DNA from: Micromonospora noduli
GTDB taxonomy: Bacteria > Actinomycetota > Actinomycetes > Mycobacteriales > Micromonosporaceae
Reading direction: 5' to 3'
Length of the DNA stretch: 64,000 bases
Assembly: GCF_003264365.1 (NCBI RefSeq)
Contig: NZ_PYAK01000004.1
Location: 186,001-250,000 of the forward strand
Positions 17,296-25,887 of the stretch are shown in pieces; the stretch's first letter is position 1; the number at the start of each line of letters is the position of its first letter. The notes below the pieces were generated by a model. That model was not told where the DNA came from, did not search any database, and saw nothing but the letters and a program-made list of their open reading frames with translations. The translations under genes were made by a program, and so were the position numbers.

Positions 17296-18717
17296 GTGCA
17301 CCGCCGGCTGCTCGTCGTCCTGGTCCCCCTCGCCGTGCTGCTCGTCGCGGCGCTCGGGGTGCCGCTCAGCATCACCGTTGCCGAACGCGAGATGCAGGAG
17401 ACGTACGTCAACCGGCTGAACGACGTCGGCCGGTTCGCCTCACTGGCCGAGACCGCGCTGTCGACCGGCCGCACCGAGGCGTTACAGCAGGAGCTGACGC
17501 GGTACCACGACCTCTACGGCATCCCGGTCGCGCTGATCGACACGTCGGGCGCGGTGCTGCTCGGCCCGGCCGACGCGTACCAGAAGGCGGCGCGCGCCGA
17601 GGCGGCGTTGCCGCGGATCGTCACCGCAGCGCTTGCCGGCGCCCGGTCCGAACCGTCCTGGGAGTGGGCACCCTGGGACGACTCCGCACTCGTGGTGGCG
17701 GAGCCGGTCGGCCGGGACAGTGAGGTCGTCGGCGCCGTCGTGACGATCTCCGACCTGTCCCGGACACGCGAGCTCATCCTCGTACGCTGGGCCCGGCTGG
17801 CCGGGCTCGGGCTGCTGCCGTTGCTCGCGCTGACGGCCGTCGCCTGGCCCGTGTCGGCGTGGGTGCTGCGGCCGGTGCGGAAACTCGACGCGGCGACCTC
17901 CCGGATCTCCGAGGGCGACCTGACCATCCGCGCCGACGCCGAGGCCGGCCCCATCGAGCTGCGGCGGCTGGCACGATCGTTCAACACGATGATGGACGCC
18001 GTCGAGAACGCGGCCCAACGACAGCGCGCCTTCGTCTCCGACGCGTCACACCAGCTACGCAACCCGCTGACCAGCCTCCGGCTCGCCGTGGAGAGCCTCG
18101 CACCACACCTGCGGCCCGAGGGCGACGGGCAGCAGGTGTACGACGTCGCCGTCGACGAGCTGAAGGCGATGCAGCGGTTGCTGAACTCGCTGCAGGCCAG
18201 CGCGCGGATGGAGAGCCTGCGCACGGCGTCGCCGGTGGACCTCGACGAGGTGCTGGCGACCCGGGTGGACCGGTGGCGGGCCCTGACCGCCACGGCTGGC
18301 CAGACCCTGACTGTCGACGTACCCCCGGGGTTGCGGTTGCTGGAGCCGCCGGGCGGCCTGGGCAGCATCCTGGACGAACTGATCAGCAACGCGTTGCGGC
18401 TGTCCGACGCGCAGGTCGTAGAGGTAACCGCGCAGGTCGTCTCCGCTGGTCCGGGCACCGTCACAGTTGCCGTTCGCGACGACGGCCAGGGCATCGACGT
18501 GTCCGAGCGGGCCCCGGCGGTGCAACGGTTCTGGCGCTCACCTCGGCACCAGAACGTGTCCGGGACCGGCCTGGGCCTGGCGATCTGCGCCGACCTCATC
18601 GGGGCGGCCGGCGGTGAGCTGCGGCTGGAGGAGGGCCTGCCGCGTCCGGACGGCTCCGGGCACGGGCTCGCCGCGGTGGTGGTGTTGCCGGTCGCTCCCG
18701 CGTCGGCGCCGGTCTGA
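17296..18717 (+). CDS. Sensor histidine kinase (TctE-like)
   Basis: Membrane sensor of 473 aa, starting at GTG 17296, 7 bp after the response-regulator stop. It has a transmembrane helix at about 5-25, an extracytoplasmic sensor region of about 130 residues, a second helix at about 158-182, a HAMP linker (SAWVLRPVRKLDAATSRIS), HisKA with DASHQLRNPLTSL (phosphoacceptor His252), and an HATPase domain with N-box DELISNALRLS, G1 box DDGQGID and G2 box GTGLGLAI. The H-box spelling and size match TctE/QseC-type kinases. It should phosphorylate the preceding regulator in response to substrate or to a receptor lipoprotein such as TctC or the TAXI protein encoded next door. Confidence 0.94.
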   Translation: MHRRLLVVLVPLAVLLVAALGVPLSITVAEREMQETYVNRLNDVGRFASLAETALSTGRTEALQQELTRYHDLYGIPVALIDTSGAVLLGPADAYQKAARAEAALPRIVTAALAGARSEPSWEWAPWDDSALVVAEPVGRDSEVVGAVVTISDLSRTRELILVRWARLAGLGLLPLLALTAVAWPVSAWVLRPVRKLDAATSRISEGDLTIRADAEAGPIELRRLARSFNTMMDAVENAAQRQRAFVSDASHQLRNPLTSLRLAVESLAPHLRPEGDGQQVYDVAVDELKAMQRLLNSLQASARMESLRTASPVDLDEVLATRVDRWRALTATAGQTLTVDVPPGLRLLEPPGGLGSILDELISNALRLSDAQVVEVTAQVVSAGPGTVTVAVRDDGQGIDVSERAPAVQRFWRSPRHQNVSGTGLGLAICADLIGAAGGELRLEEGLPRPDGSGHGLAAVVVLPVAPASAPV

Positions 18718-18729
18718 CGACCGCCGGGC

Positions 18730-19674
18730 TCAGCGTTTGCGGTCGCGGAACCAGGCCGCCGCCCCCGGGTGCAGCGGAACCGACGCGGTGGAGATTCCGG
18801 TACGCACGTTGATCTGCCACGCCTCCGGAAGGTCCTCGGCGCCATCACGACCAGCGGAGGTGATCGCCCCTGTGTGCCGGAAGACAGTGTCGGTGATGGC
18901 GTAGACCAGATCGGCAGGCAGGTCGTCGCGCGCCAGCAGCACGTTCGGCACGGCGACGGTGCGCGTCGCCGGGACACCGGCGTAGGCAGCCGCGTGGATC
19001 ATGGCTGGGGCGTAGGGACCCGGGTACGCCGTGAAGAGCCCGTCCGCTTGCGCGTCCAACGGAATCAACCGGATCGGGTGCCGCTGCGCCAACTCGGTGA
19101 TGGCGGGCGTCGGGACGCCGGTCAGGGAGAACATCGCGTCGATAGTGCCGTCGCGCAGCGCCCCTGCCGACCCGGCCTGGCTGAGGTTCCAGGCGTCGGC
19201 TTTGAGCGGACCGAGCTTCAGGACCCGCCGCGACGTGAACTCCGTGCCCGAGTCGTGCGCCCCGAGAGACACCCGCTTGCCCTCAAGATCCCGAAACTCG
19301 TCGATCGCCGAACCGGCCATCACCACGAGATGCAGATGGCTGTCGTAGAGCCGGCAGATCGCCGACAGCCCCCCGGGCGCGCTGCCGTCGCTGGTGATCA
19401 GCGCGTCCAGGCTGGTCAGCCCCAGGTGCACCTCGCCGGCCCGCAGCATCCGGATGTTGTCGGTGGACGCCCCGCTCGGCACTGTCGTCACCGTGGCACC
19501 CGGCACCTGCTCGGAAATGTGCTCGGCCAGCGCCCCACCGATCCGCCGGTAGACCGCCCCCGCCGGCCCGGTAGCCAGTCGCAGGTGGACCTCGTCCGTC
19601 TCAGGCTGCGGTGAGCAGCCGACGAGCAGCCCGCTGCCGGCCAGCAGCACCGCCCGCCGACTGAACCGCGTCAT
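18730..19674 (-). CDS. TAXI-family TRAP solute receptor lipoprotein
   Basis: Extracytoplasmic binding lipoprotein, 314 aa. Signal: FSRRAVLLAGSGLLVGC, with lipobox LVGC near residue 19. The TAXI family pattern follows: LRLATGPAGAVYRRIGGALAE, then SGASTDNIRMLRAGEVHLGL, KRVSLGAHDSGTEFTSRRVL and a late DGTIDAMFSLTGVP. TAXI receptors normally serve TRAP transporters with fused DctQM permeases, but no such permease lies in the window. Instead the gene is convergent with, and 12 bp from, the histidine kinase gene. A sensory role for that kinase is a reasonable inference; service of a distant TRAP permease is the alternative. Confidence 0.9.
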   Translation of the reverse strand: MTRFSRRAVLLAGSGLLVGCSPQPETDEVHLRLATGPAGAVYRRIGGALAEHISEQVPGATVTTVPSGASTDNIRMLRAGEVHLGLTSLDALITSDGSAPGGLSAICRLYDSHLHLVVMAGSAIDEFRDLEGKRVSLGAHDSGTEFTSRRVLKLGPLKADAWNLSQAGSAGALRDGTIDAMFSLTGVPTPAITELAQRHPIRLIPLDAQADGLFTAYPGPYAPAMIHAAAYAGVPATRTVAVPNVLLARDDLPADLVYAITDTVFRHTGAITSAGRDGAEDLPEAWQINVRTGISTASVPLHPGAAAWFRDRKR

Positions 19675-19708
19675 GCCGAGATGATACGGACGCCCCGTCC
19701 CATTGCGT

Positions 19709-19773
19709 CGATCTTGCAGTTCCGGTCGTCGTTATGCAGGTTCTGCGTTGTCACGAGGGTAAGTGCAAGATCG
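19709..19773. repeat. Intergenic inverted repeat, REP-like candidate
   Basis: Ten-base perfect arms CGATCTTGCA (19709-19718) and TGCAAGATCG (19764-19773) flank 45 bp in the gap between the TAXI and YbaB genes. The spacing is too large for a classical terminator. GATCTTGCA-type arms look like elements I associate with Micromonosporaceae intergenic DNA, but that is from memory. A regulatory role for the TAXI promoter is also possible. Confidence 0.45.
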
Positions 19774-19918
19774 CGCGGAGGGGCGGCCGCGTCGATCACG
19801 GAGGCGACCGCGGCCCTTGTCGACCACCTGAGCGGGCATGCACGCAGTGCCACCGGTTGGTAGCGTGCTGGTGATGTCGCCGGTTGCCGCCGGCAGTGGT
19901 CCCCTGGGGAGGGTCGAC

Positions 19919-20317
19919 ATGTGGGCGGACGACGCTGCGCTCGACGCGGCGGAGCGCCGGCTCGACGAGTGGGAGAAGTCGCTCACCGAGCGGGCGGCGC
20001 GAGCGAAAACGCTGTCGGCGACGATGCGAGATCTGACCCGCACCGCCCACAACGCCGATCGGACTGTCGACGTCACAGTCGACTCGGCCGGCCTGCTGAT
20101 CGACCTACGGCTCGACGAGCGCATTCGGCAACAACCCGCCGCGCACACCGCTCGGCAGATCCTGGAGACCACCAGTGCCGCGCGCGCCGACCTGTTCCGA
20201 CAGGTCAGCGACGCAGTCACGGAGTCATTGGGCGACGACGCGAGCGCCCAGGCCATCATCGACTCGTGCCGCAGCCGGTTTCTCCCCGACCAGGGATCGA
20301 ACGATGCCCGCCGGTGA
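19919..20317 (+). CDS. YbaB/EbfC family nucleoid-associated-like protein
   Basis: Small protein of 132 aa with the YbaB/EbfC layout: an N-terminal amphipathic helix (DDAALDAAERRLDEWEKSLTE), a beta segment VDVTVDSAGLLIDLRLD and a C-terminal helix. Family members bind DNA as dimers, but this subgroup in actinomycetes usually stands at the head of type VII (ESX) substrate operons, where its function is unknown. ATG 19919 is chosen because GGGGAGGG precedes it; an earlier in-frame ATG (19838) has no such site. It overlaps the next gene by 14 bp, so it belongs to the toxin cassette. Confidence 0.8.
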   Translation: MWADDAALDAAERRLDEWEKSLTERAARAKTLSATMRDLTRTAHNADRTVDVTVDSAGLLIDLRLDERIRQQPAAHTARQILETTSAARADLFRQVSDAVTESLGDDASAQAIIDSCRSRFLPDQGSNDARR

Positions 20318-20648
20318 CGGCATCCAGGTCGACCCGGACGACCTGACCGCCCACGCCGCACGCCTCGATCGCTGCGCCAGCAGTCTCAACACCGCCCAGC
20401 AGGCAGGCCAGCACGTCCGGTTGGGCACCGACGCCTACGGGCAACTCTGCGCGATGATGCCGGTGCTGCTCGACAGCCTGCAGCGAACCCTGGTCGACGG
20501 CATCGGAGCCGCCGCCGCGTCGGTACGGGACACCGCCGGCAGGCTGCGGGTCGGAGCCGACCGCTACCGAAGCTCCGACGCCCGCGCCAAACAGCTACTC
20601 GACGGGGTGCGGCGGCCCCAGCTCGACGGGGTGCGGCAGCGCTCGTGA
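20304..20648 (+). CDS. EspC-like (DUF2580-type) type VII secretion-associated protein
   Basis: Helical protein of 114 aa. It starts MPAGDGIQVDPDDLTAHAARLDRCA, the pattern of EspC/DUF2580 proteins that accompany ESX effectors, and continues with LGTDAYGQLCAMMP and a helix rich in Ala and Arg. It overlaps the YbaB gene by 14 bp and the effector gene by 4 bp (GTGA). The likely role is as a secretion partner or chaperone of the effector. The last codons contain a short internal duplication (LDGVRRP / LDGVRQR). Confidence 0.75.
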   Translation: MPAGDGIQVDPDDLTAHAARLDRCASSLNTAQQAGQHVRLGTDAYGQLCAMMPVLLDSLQRTLVDGIGAAAASVRDTAGRLRVGADRYRSSDARAKQLLDGVRRPQLDGVRQRS

Positions 20649-21805
20649 CGTCGAGTCCGCTCGTCGCCGCCGCTGCGGACACCGCGCCCAGCGCCTGGGC
20701 GGGTGTGTGGATCTGCGAGGACATCGAACTCATCGCCCAGGGCGTCCGGACCGGCAGTTGGATCGACGGCAGCCTCGGCGTCGTGAGCGCCAGCCTGGAC
20801 GCCCTCGCCCTCGTCTCCGACCCGGTCGGCGCCCTGCTCCAGTATGGGATCGCCTGGCTCATCGAACACGTCAAACCGCTCAGCGAGGCGCTGGACTGGC
20901 TCGCCGGCGACCCGGCGCAGATCACCGCGCACGCCCAGACCTGGCGCAACGTCGCCGGGGCGCTCCGCGACGACGCCGCCGAACTGGCACGCGCCGTCCG
21001 CACCGACATCGCAGGCTGGGACGGCAGTGCCGGACCCGCCTACCGAGGCTGGGCCAACGAACAGCAACAGGCCATCGCCGGGCTCGCCCAGGGCGCCGAC
21101 ACGATGGCCGCGATCACCGAAGGCGCCGCCGGCCTGGTGGCCGCCGTCCGGCTCCTGGTCCGCGACGCCATCGCCACCTGCGTGTCCCGGATCATCGTGT
21201 ACGCGGGAGAACTCCTCATCACCGGCGGACTGGCCGCGCCGCTGGTCGTGGAGCAGGTCACGACCGTGGTGGCGTCTTGGGGAGCGCGGATCGCGCGGCT
21301 GTTGCGGGGGTTGCTGGCCAGCCTGCGACGGCTCATTCCGGAGATGCGCCGGCTCGGTGACCTCATCGAGAGGCTCAAGCAGGCACTGGGGCGACTCCAG
21401 AAGCAGGCGCCCACCCCACAGAAGCCGGATGGCCCCGAGCCCACGAAGATTCCGGGCGATCCCGGCCGACCGGACTTCACCAAGGCCGAGATCGACGCAC
21501 GGAAGATCACCGCCTACGCCATGAACCCGGACCACCCTGTTGGCACGAACAAGTACCGCGTCATCAACTCCACCACCGGCCTCGGGCCGGACGACGCCGA
21601 CGTGATCATGCAGCAGATCCGCGAAGGCGTCGTCGCTGGCACGCCTTTGCTGGGCAAGGCCGACGAGTTCGGCCAGCGGTGGAACGTCGACCTACCCCTG
21701 ACCGGGCCGGGTGGCACGGTCGTCGTCCGCACAGCCTGGATACTGGAGAATGGGTCCTCCTCACCGCGAATGGTGACCATTTCGTTCCCGCCCAAGGAAG
21801 GGTGA
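20645..21805 (+). CDS. Polymorphic toxin: WXG/EspA-like N-terminus with DUF6883-like C-terminal domain
   Basis: Effector of 386 aa. Residues about 1-230 are all-helical, with WDGSAGPAYRGW as a WXG-type turn, and a hydrophobic segment at about 190-215, as in type VII secretion substrates. A proline-rich linker (about 260-285) leads to a C-terminal domain of about 100 residues: ITAYAMNPDHPVGTNKYRV, LGPDDADVIMQQIREGV, DEFGQRWNVDLPLTG and VVVRTAWILE. This resembles DUF6883, a domain found at toxin C-termini. The biochemical activity is not established; the next gene encodes a DUF4926-like partner. Start GTG 20645 overlaps the preceding stop (GTGA). Confidence 0.75.
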   Translation: MTSSPLVAAAADTAPSAWAGVWICEDIELIAQGVRTGSWIDGSLGVVSASLDALALVSDPVGALLQYGIAWLIEHVKPLSEALDWLAGDPAQITAHAQTWRNVAGALRDDAAELARAVRTDIAGWDGSAGPAYRGWANEQQQAIAGLAQGADTMAAITEGAAGLVAAVRLLVRDAIATCVSRIIVYAGELLITGGLAAPLVVEQVTTVVASWGARIARLLRGLLASLRRLIPEMRRLGDLIERLKQALGRLQKQAPTPQKPDGPEPTKIPGDPGRPDFTKAEIDARKITAYAMNPDHPVGTNKYRVINSTTGLGPDDADVIMQQIREGVVAGTPLLGKADEFGQRWNVDLPLTGPGGTVVVRTAWILENGSSSPRMVTISFPPKEG

Positions 21806-21806
21806 C

Positions 21807-22004
21807 ATGTTGGAGCTGTACGACGTGGTTGAGCTCCGCGAAGCCATTCCGGGAGAACAACTGCCAGCCGGGGCAGTGGGAACCGTCGTTCATATTTTCA
21901 ACGGCCCTCCGGTTGCCTACGAGGTCGAGTTCGCCGACGTCGATGGTCGCACCACCGCAATGGTCACGCTCCGGGTCGACCAGGTAGTACACCGAGGCGA
22001 GTAG
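21807..22004 (+). CDS. DUF4926-like protein, probable immunity partner of the upstream toxin
   Basis: Small beta-rich protein, 65 aa: MLELYDVVELREAIPG, then GAVGTVVHIFNG, YEVEFADVDGRTTAMVTL and VDQV. These match the DUF4926 pattern, an SH3-like small barrel. The gene begins 1 bp after the toxin stop and has AAGGAAGGG as a ribosome site. DUF4926 next to DUF6883 is an arrangement I recall from other genomes and is best read as immunity plus toxin. It is the last gene of the cassette. Confidence 0.75.
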   Translation: MLELYDVVELREAIPGEQLPAGAVGTVVHIFNGPPVAYEVEFADVDGRTTAMVTLRVDQVVHRGE

Positions 22005-22068
22005 TTGATCGGTACGCCACGTACCGTCGCAGATCGCGATCATGCTTCACCAGCCCGGAGACGCCGGG

Positions 22069-22227
22069 TCAGCGGCGTAGGCAGCGGGAGCAGGCGCCGT
22101 CGTGGCCGTCGCGGAGGAGGCAGCGCCCACGCATCCGCCGATCGCAGAAGACTCGGCGCCGGACGAGCTGATGGTTTTCTTCGGAGACGGTGGTCTCCCC
22201 CAGATCGGTCGTCGGTAGCACCAGCAT
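22069..22227 (-). CDS. Small cysteine-motif hypothetical protein
   Basis: A 52-aa frame starting at ATG 22227 and ending CDRRMRGRCLLRDGHDGACSRC. The Cys-x6-Cys-x9-Cys-x2-Cys spacing with GHDGAC resembles short actinomycete zinc-ribbon-like proteins. No clear ribosome site is visible, and the frame could extend upstream to 22350. No function can be given. Confidence 0.35.
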   Translation of the reverse strand: MLVLPTTDLGETTVSEENHQLVRRRVFCDRRMRGRCLLRDGHDGACSRCLRR

Positions 22228-22506
22228 CCAACGCCCGGTGACCCGGGTCAGGCGTTGCCCGGCAGCCAGGGCGGGGCGGCGGCGGGAACGAGGGCAGCTT
22301 TGCCGAGAGGTGGGCTTACAACACGGCCGTCGCTGCAAGGCCCGGACCACTTGCCGTCCTTGGGAACCGGGGGAAGGTCTTCTCCCTCAAGCGGAGTCTC
22401 TGCACCAACGGTGGAGCGCCTTCTGGACGAGCGGACCGTTACACGGGCAGTCCTCTCCAGCAGGATCGGGGGACTCTGCGCATTCGGGTAGGACGGGGGA
22501 CGAGCC
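22228..22506. other. Intergenic region before the SNF2 helicase gene
   Basis: Together with 22005-22068 this forms about 500 bp between the toxin cassette and the helicase. Short frames exist on both strands but none has convincing coding character. G+C is lower than in the left part of the window. GGGGGA just before 22507 is the likely ribosome site of the helicase gene. No clear promoter or repeat was identified. Confidence 0.4.
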
Positions 22507-25500
22507 GTGCCCGACGACGACCTTCGGTATGAGCCGCCGCAACACGGATATGACTGGTTGGCTCGACTGCAGCCGGCCTCCTGCCTCGTCGTTGGTCAGA
22601 TACCCGACCATCATCGCGACATAGTCAGCACCATCGCGGGTGACGTCCGTGGATCCTCCGATGGTCCACTCACAGGACTTCTCCACTGCGGCGCCTATGC
22701 CTTCAGTCGAACCGGCTCCTGGCATGCGATGGTGGTGGCCACCGGTAGGCCACCAACGGATGCAGCGAGTGACCGGCGGAGATACGCCGAGGACGGCCAT
22801 CTCGTGGCGGCCGGGGCGGTCTACGACACGTTGTGGGTGGGTGCAGATCCATTCGCTGGTCGAGCGAAGTTCAACCGTGGGGACATGGTGCGCACCCGGG
22901 GCGGCGCCCGAAGCGTGGGGCGCGTGAAGGAGGTCCTACCAGCGGCCGGGAGCTACCAGTACCAGGTCGACATGCACGGCGACATCAAACGCTACAGCGA
23001 GGAGGCACTCGTCCTTGTCGAGGGCGACCCGCGTGATCCCGCTTTCTGGCTGTCCCAAGCTCCCGTCGGCGCGAAGGGTCTGTCGCTGACGCTGACCTGG
23101 ACGAAGCTGCGTCACCCGCTCACCGACACCCTCTACTCGTTCGCATCCAGCAAGACAGTCTTCCGGCCGTACCAGTTCAAGCCGGTCTTGAAAGTTCTCA
23201 CCGCATCCTCGGGACGCCTTCTGATCGCGGACGAGGTCGGCCTCGGTAAGACGATCGAGGCTGGCCTCATCTGGAGCGAGCTTGAACAGCGGTCGCGACT
23301 TGAGCGGGTCCTCGTCGTGTCCCCCGCTGTACTGACGCTCAAGTGGAAGACCGAGATGGGGCGCCGGTTCGACCGCCCACTCGAGATACTTCGACCCCGC
23401 GACCTGGCGGACTTCGCGGACAGGCTCGCGAACGGCGACGAGCCAAACCTCCAGGGCGTCGTTTCCCTCGAGTCGCTGCGCTCGGCCGACGCTGTTCTCG
23501 AGAAGCTCAACGATCTTCATCCGCGCTTCGACCTGGTCATCATCGATGAGGCGCACTATCTGCGGAACAGCGACAGCAAGTCACACGCCCTGGGGCGATT
23601 GCTGGCGGACTGGTCCGACTACCTGATTTTCCTCTCCGCCACGCCACTCAACCTTGGCAACAAGGATCTCTTCAATCTGATGAATCTCCTCGACGAGGGG
23701 CATTTCGGCGACCATGCGATCTTCGAAGCGCAGCTTGAGCCCAATCAGATTTTGAACGGAGTAGCGCGGTCACTACTGGAGGAAGGTCGGCGGACACCCC
23801 GAAAGCTGGTACGTCAACTCGCCGAGCTCGACGCTCTCCAATTCGGGTCGACCGTCACCGATCGCCCCGATTACCAACTGCTCCGCAGTCTGTTCGACGT
23901 CGACGGGCCACTCACCCACGATGAGGTTGCCCGGGCACGTCGGTTGCTCGCCGACCTGAACGTCCTTGGCAGCGTGTTGACCCGGACCCGCAAGGCGGAC
24001 GTGCCTGATCGGAAAGCCGTACGGGATCCGCGGAATATCGACGTGGAGTGGACGACCGAGGAGCAGAACTATTATGACTCGGTCTATGCCTGGTACATGA
24101 GCCGGGCCTTGGAGATGAACACCCCGCCAGGCTTCGCCATGCAAATGCCGCTACGCCAGGCGGCGAGCTGCATCCCGGCCTCGCAAGAGCTCATGCGGGA
24201 GCGCAACCCGGAGCTCTTCCGGCAGGAGGTCGACGACACCGAGGAGGAGATCAGCGGGGATCTGACCGGCCTGCTCGACCTACCGACGCTCGCGCGTCCG
24301 GTACCGGTGGACAGCAAGTACGAGCAGCTCCTGGCCGAACTGCGCAAGGTACGCGGGGCGGAACTACGGCAGGTGATGATCTTTTCGTTCTTCCGGCGCA
24401 CGCTCTCCTACCTGGCTGGCCGCCTTGGGAAGCACTTCAGCGTGCGGGTGATGCACGGCGGTGTGCCAATGGCTGACCGAGAAAAGATTATGCGGGAGTT
24501 CCGCGACGGCCGTTTCGAGATTCTCCTGCTCAGTGAGGTCGGCTCGGAAGGTCTCGACTTCGAGTTCTGTAATGTCCTGGTCAACTACGACCTGCCCTGG
24601 AACCCCATGCGCGTGGAACAGCGCATCGGCCGACTCGATCGTTTCGGTCAGGAGCACGAGAAGATCTTCATCTACAACATGCGCGTGCCTGGAACGATCG
24701 AGACGGACATCTTCCAGCGACTCTACGATCGGATCGGCGTGTTCGAGAATTCTATCGGCGAACTCGAACCCATCCTGCGCGACCAGCTCGGCGACATCAC
24801 CAAACGACTGCTTGACCCCAGACTCGACATGGCAGGCCGTCGGCGCGAAATCGACCGGATCGAGGTCGCCATTCAACAGCGCTCCCATGAGACCGACGAA
24901 CTGCGTGCTTCTCAAGCGCAGCTTTCCGGACTCGATGGGCTGATTGTCGAGGGCCTCACCGAGACGGGGCCAGGCAACGGCCGCTTCATCGGCCCAGCAG
25001 AGGTTCAGCGGATGCTCGATGAACTTTTCGATCGGGTTGGGGGCCGCCGCCGCAAGCCGAACAAGAGCGGCATTTTCTCGATCATTGGGTCCAGCGAGTT
25101 GGCTGAGCGGCTGCGCTCAAGCCGGGTGGGCGACGGCGGGAGCAAGCACAGTCGATCCAAGCTCGCGGCTATTCTGCAGAGCGAGACTCCGCTGGAGTGC
25201 ACGTTCCAGCCGGAGGCAGCCAGCAAGTACGACGTCGAACTCCTCTCTGGCCGGCACCCGCTCGTCAAGCTCGCGCTTGAGGTGTTGAACGACGAGACGC
25301 TGGCGCTGCCGCGGTTTGGATCGATGGCCGTACCGGCACTCCCGGCGGGTAAGAGGTATCTGGTCATGTTGGACCTTGCTGAAACGTCAGGGCTCCGGCC
25401 ACTGCTCGAATTGTGGGCGACGGCGATCGACCTTGACACGCGCCGTCCAAACCCCGAAGTTGGGGACCTTGTACTCACCGCCCTGGCCGAAGGCAGACTC

Positions 25501-25887
25501 CGGGACGGCACGCCGACGCCGCCTGACGAACTGTCTGAGGTGTGGCGCCAGGCGCAGGAGCATCTCGCCGTTCGGCATCGGGACACCGAGCGGACCCGGC
25601 GGCAGGAGAACGCCGCTCTTGTCGAGGGACGAATCCTGGCCCGACAGGGATCGCTGGACATTCAGATTCAGAAGGCCCAAGAGCTGCTCGCGCGACTGCG
25701 TGTCGACGGGCGCGGGCCGACCATCGTCCGGCTGTACGAGGGGCGGCTCCGCAATCTTCGTGCGCGCCGCGCCGAGATCCGTTACGAACTGGCCAGCCGT
25801 CAAGAGCTGGAGATCTCGCTGACCGCCGTGGCCATCGCACTCATCGAATCGGCGGAGCCCACTCCTTCTCCATGTACCAGGGAGTAG
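22507..25887 (+). CDS. RapA-like SNF2 family DEAD/DEAH helicase
   Basis: DNA-dependent ATPase/translocase of up to 1126 aa. Walker A ADEVGLGKTIEAG near residue 245, DEAH box IIDEAHYLRN near 347, motif III FLSATPL, and the C-terminal RecA lobe with SEVGSEGLDFEFCN and RIGRLDRFGQ near 710 give a RapA/SNF2 helicase. A small SH3-like segment (RGDMVRTRGG...VDMHGD) lies at about 124-165. The long C-terminal tail is unassigned. The first about 110 codons look less convincing; GTG 22837 or ATG 22885 are alternative starts. G+C is low for the window (a sampled line, 24481-24540, has 55 %). Its 3' end overlaps the convergent Hsp70 gene by 47 bp. Probable partner of the Hsp70/GrpE/UvrD genes. Confidence 0.9.
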   Translation: MPDDDLRYEPPQHGYDWLARLQPASCLVVGQIPDHHRDIVSTIAGDVRGSSDGPLTGLLHCGAYAFSRTGSWHAMVVATGRPPTDAASDRRRYAEDGHLVAAGAVYDTLWVGADPFAGRAKFNRGDMVRTRGGARSVGRVKEVLPAAGSYQYQVDMHGDIKRYSEEALVLVEGDPRDPAFWLSQAPVGAKGLSLTLTWTKLRHPLTDTLYSFASSKTVFRPYQFKPVLKVLTASSGRLLIADEVGLGKTIEAGLIWSELEQRSRLERVLVVSPAVLTLKWKTEMGRRFDRPLEILRPRDLADFADRLANGDEPNLQGVVSLESLRSADAVLEKLNDLHPRFDLVIIDEAHYLRNSDSKSHALGRLLADWSDYLIFLSATPLNLGNKDLFNLMNLLDEGHFGDHAIFEAQLEPNQILNGVARSLLEEGRRTPRKLVRQLAELDALQFGSTVTDRPDYQLLRSLFDVDGPLTHDEVARARRLLADLNVLGSVLTRTRKADVPDRKAVRDPRNIDVEWTTEEQNYYDSVYAWYMSRALEMNTPPGFAMQMPLRQAASCIPASQELMRERNPELFRQEVDDTEEEISGDLTGLLDLPTLARPVPVDSKYEQLLAELRKVRGAELRQVMIFSFFRRTLSYLAGRLGKHFSVRVMHGGVPMADREKIMREFRDGRFEILLLSEVGSEGLDFEFCNVLVNYDLPWNPMRVEQRIGRLDRFGQEHEKIFIYNMRVPGTIETDIFQRLYDRIGVFENSIGELEPILRDQLGDITKRLLDPRLDMAGRRREIDRIEVAIQQRSHETDELRASQAQLSGLDGLIVEGLTETGPGNGRFIGPAEVQRMLDELFDRVGGRRRKPNKSGIFSIIGSSELAERLRSSRVGDGGSKHSRSKLAAILQSETPLECTFQPEAASKYDVELLSGRHPLVKLALEVLNDETLALPRFGSMAVPALPAGKRYLVMLDLAETSGLRPLLELWATAIDLDTRRPNPEVGDLVLTALAEGRLRDGTPTPPDELSEVWRQAQEHLAVRHRDTERTRRQENAALVEGRILARQGSLDIQIQKAQELLARLRVDGRGPTIVRLYEGRLRNLRARRAEIRYELASRQELEISLTAVAIALIESAEPTPSPCTRE

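Noticed and set aside
22387-22800. 137-codon minus-strand frame opposite the SNF2 start
   Set aside because: No family resemblance and no ribosome site. It overlaps the plausible start of the helicase gene. Not called, though the region is ambiguous.
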